Translations under genes and position numbers: made by a program
The notes under the pieces: generated by a model
Seen by the model: the letters and a program-made list of their open reading frames with translations, nothing else
Databases searched by the model: none
Told to the model about the DNA's origin: nothing
Assembly (NCBI GenBank): GCA_031256955.1
Contig: JAIRPP010000013.1
Coordinates: 174,197-238,196 of the forward strand
Length of the DNA stretch: 64,000 nt
Direction of reading: 5' to 3'
From: Candidatus Methanoplasma sp.
Lineage (GTDB): Archaea > Thermoplasmatota > Thermoplasmata > Methanomassiliicoccales > Methanomethylophilaceae
Shown: piece by piece, positions 62,401 to 64,000 of the stretch
Layout of the letters: every line of letters begins with the position of its first letter
Position numbering within the stretch: position 1 is the stretch's first letter

Positions 62401-63867
62401 AACTCCCCCTCCATCCTTCCGGGGGCGCCCGCGCCCCCTCCGCGGGGCGGGCGGGTCCGAATAGATCCACAGCCCCAGCTTCGCGTCCAGATCGATCACG
62501 TCCCTCCCCACCGACTGCCTCAGCTCCGCCCCGCCCACCGTCACGGTCTTCGCCGAGGCGTATATGTCCAGCACGTCCGCCGGCGTGTGCCTGCCGCCCA
62601 GCCCGGCCGCCTCGATCCACGAGTCTATCTCGGCCCATATGCACAGGGCCACGAACGTGACGAAGCAGTGCCCCATGATGCCGAGGTCGCCGCGCATGTA
62701 CGCCCTGTCCGCGCCCAGGACGTTCTTCGCGGCGTCGTAGCACTGCTCCACCTCGCACCTCTTCTTCATCATGGCGTACACCTCCCGGGGCGGGAGGTCC
62801 AGCGACGACAGCAGGACCATGTTGCCGGCCCTGCCGTCGTCGAGGGGCTCCCCCCCGGAGCGCTCCGCGCACTCGGCGCGGTCCACAAGCTCGTCGTTCA
62901 TCGCGGACACGTTCTCGAAGCGGTACGCGCGCATGCCGTTCCAGGGCGCGCTCCCGAACCTGACCGCGCAGCCCTTCCACGCGAACAGCCCGTCGCCCGC
63001 GGACGCGGCGCCGTACGCCCTCGAGTCCCTCCTGGCCGGGACGATCCAGTCCAGGCCGCGGGCGCGCAGCGCGCCGAACACGCCCTCCTTGCAGTACCCC
63101 CTGTCCATGACCAGCGTCGTCCCCCGGGGCACGTCGAACTCGTCCAGCATGTCCTCGATGGACCGCTCGCCGACGTTGCCCGCCAGCACCTTCGCGTACT
63201 GCGGCCTCCCCGACGGGACGCCGCACGCCAGCAGGATGTTGAACTGCCTGCGCGCGAGCCCGTACCTGTTGTACCCCCTCTTCAGGATCGTCGCCCCCTC
63301 GGACCTGCTGAAGCACGCCGACAGGTCGACCGCCATGGACCCCTCGCGCCCGCGGACGGCGGCGAAGAACGCGTCCTGGGCCCCCCTGGCCCCGCCGATC
63401 CTCTCCAGCGCCTCGCCCAGCGCCTTGGGCGAGGTGCTCGGGGACGCGCCCAGGACGTCCTCCAGCCCCTTCCAGCACCTCCCCGCCCTGCAAAGCTCCC
63501 CCCGCCCGAGCACCCTGGCGAACGCCAGCAGGGCTATCTCGGGCCACTCCCGGGGGAAGTGCTCCCTCAGGGCGCCGATCACGGGGGCCGCCGCCCTGGC
63601 CAGGACCCTGGCGCTGCCGCCGTCCCTGACGTCCAGGACGGTCAGGTGCTCCCGGCGCGGCCTCGGCGCCCCGACGGTCCCGTCGGGGTTCAGCCTGCCC
63701 AGGTACTCGGACTCCTTGCGCCTCTTCTTCAGCTCCGGGTCCCACCTGGTGGTGGCCCTCTTGAGGTAGTGCGAGCCGCCGACCTTCTCGACGGTCAGCC
63801 CCCTCTCGCCCGCCCTCCTCCTCTCCTCCAGCCAGTCCCTGGCCCACTGATCGGGCTCGCATCCCAT
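62392..63867 (-). CDS. IS4/IS1634-like transposase
   Basis: 491 aa from the ATG at 63867; a TATA element tatttaag (63891-63898, read on the minus strand as cttaaata) lies about 28 nt upstream. DDE-fold features: AVDLSACFSRSEG (first Asp region), LVMDRGYCKEGVFGALR (second Asp), and YAMMKKRCEVEQCYDAAKN, the Y-x-R-E-K signature of the IS4 group with the catalytic Glu. The longer frame upstream crosses the promoter palindrome. The frame is intact, so the element may be active. Confidence 0.88.
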   Translation of the reverse strand: MGCEPDQWARDWLEERRRAGERGLTVEKVGGSHYLKRATTRWDPELKKRRKESEYLGRLNPDGTVGAPRPRREHLTVLDVRDGGSARVLARAAAPVIGALREHFPREWPEIALLAFARVLGRGELCRAGRCWKGLEDVLGASPSTSPKALGEALERIGGARGAQDAFFAAVRGREGSMAVDLSACFSRSEGATILKRGYNRYGLARRQFNILLACGVPSGRPQYAKVLAGNVGERSIEDMLDEFDVPRGTTLVMDRGYCKEGVFGALRARGLDWIVPARRDSRAYGAASAGDGLFAWKGCAVRFGSAPWNGMRAYRFENVSAMNDELVDRAECAERSGGEPLDDGRAGNMVLLSSLDLPPREVYAMMKKRCEVEQCYDAAKNVLGADRAYMRGDLGIMGHCFVTFVALCIWAEIDSWIEAAGLGGRHTPADVLDIYASAKTVTVGGAELRQSVGRDVIDLDAKLGLWIYSDPPAPRRGRGRPRKDGGGVIP

Positions 63868-63871
63868 GTAG

Positions 63872-63898
63872 TACCCTATTAGGGTATAACTATTTAAG
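63872..63898 (-). promoter_or_regulatory. IS promoter with a copy of the inverted-repeat core
   Basis: taccctattagggta (63872-63886) is a perfect 7+1+7 palindrome beside the TATA box. attagggtataact (63878-63891) is identical to 62391-62404 in the left end, so the transposase may bind its own promoter. Confidence 0.55.
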
Positions 63899-63974
63899 CG
63901 TGCCGCCCCGGCGGCGGCATGGGGCGCTGGCACGTTTCGCGCGCCGCGCCCGGACTCAGAAAAAACCGATTAAA

Positions 63975-64000
63975 ATACCCTAATTGACGGAGTTAGAGTT
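63975..64000 (-). repeat. IS right terminal inverted repeat
   Basis: Reverse complement matches the left end at 24 of 26 positions. The window ends exactly here. Confidence 0.85.

Larger units (their letters stand above)
62375..64000. mobile_element. IS4/IS1634-like insertion sequence (right end at or beyond window edge)
   Basis: Terminal repeats at 62375-62400 and 63975-64000 are inverted copies matching at 24 of 26 bases (both begin aactctaact when read inwards). One DDE transposase gene fills the element. Outer ends may extend further on the right, so target duplication cannot be checked. Confidence 0.85.

Overview
The window comes from a GC-rich, host-associated methanogenic archaeon, most likely of the Methanomassiliicoccales (Thermoplasmata). 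Evidence for an archaeon: type V FBP aldolase/phosphatase, archaeal TIM, the RibB/RibL/RibC/RibH set, archaeal AspRS and GluRS, Trm1, NreA, an Hjc-like resolvase, a UbiD-family decarboxylase and a MptD-type dihydroneopterin aldolase. Many genes have a TATA box about 25 nt before the start codon, as expected for leaderless mRNAs. Evidence for a pyrrolysine-using lineage: every stop codon I checked is TGA or TAA, none is TAG, and one acetyltransferase carries an in-frame TAG at codon 10. Adhesin-like proteins with GLUG and InlB repeats fit life in a gut.

Layout. 1-11.5 kb: membrane protein, radical SAM protein, NreA, a decayed AlbA_2-type gene, a CDGSH protein, a hisD-ppk-ppx operon, a DUF4143 ATPase and a MORN protein. 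11.9-18.6 kb: a 1053-aa adhesin, a YefM/YoeB pair, an Hjc-like nuclease, AspRS and a small InlB-repeat protein. 19-23.4 kb: an overlapping operon fbp-tpiA-secreted PLD nuclease-GNAT (amber). 23.6-34.3 kb: three AlbA_2-type regulators, the ribB-ribL-ribC-ribH operon, PGI/PMI, GlyA, a second DUF4143 ATPase and a 22-copy TGAG repeat. 34.5-38.4 kb: a nitrogenase-like locus in which a NifH-like reductase is fused to a NifD-like subunit, followed by a NifK/NifD-like partner and an HxlR regulator. 38.6-40.9 kb: a 38-aa Cys-containing peptide, a radical SAM/SPASM maturase (candidate RiPP locus) and a DtxR regulator. 40.9-53.7 kb: housekeeping genes (gltX, GT87-like, ubiD, purA, trm1, NTPase, mptD, nadA, trkA, trkH). 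53.8-55.7 kb: an AAA ATPase plus DUF4435 pair resembling PARIS antiphage defence. 55.7-60.7 kb: xseAB, a ferredoxin-like protein, a further AlbA_2 gene, a thioesterase, a zinc-ribbon membrane protein and a DnaQ-like protein. 60.7-64 kb: an AT-richer accessory patch with a transposase relic, a secreted Gly-rich protein plus a tiny membrane partner, and an IS4/IS1634-like element with 26-bp inverted repeats.

The most interesting material is the NifH-NifD fusion locus with a palindromic operator, the RiPP candidate directly after it, and the acetyltransferase with a probable pyrrolysine codon. No rRNA, tRNA or CRISPR array was recognised.
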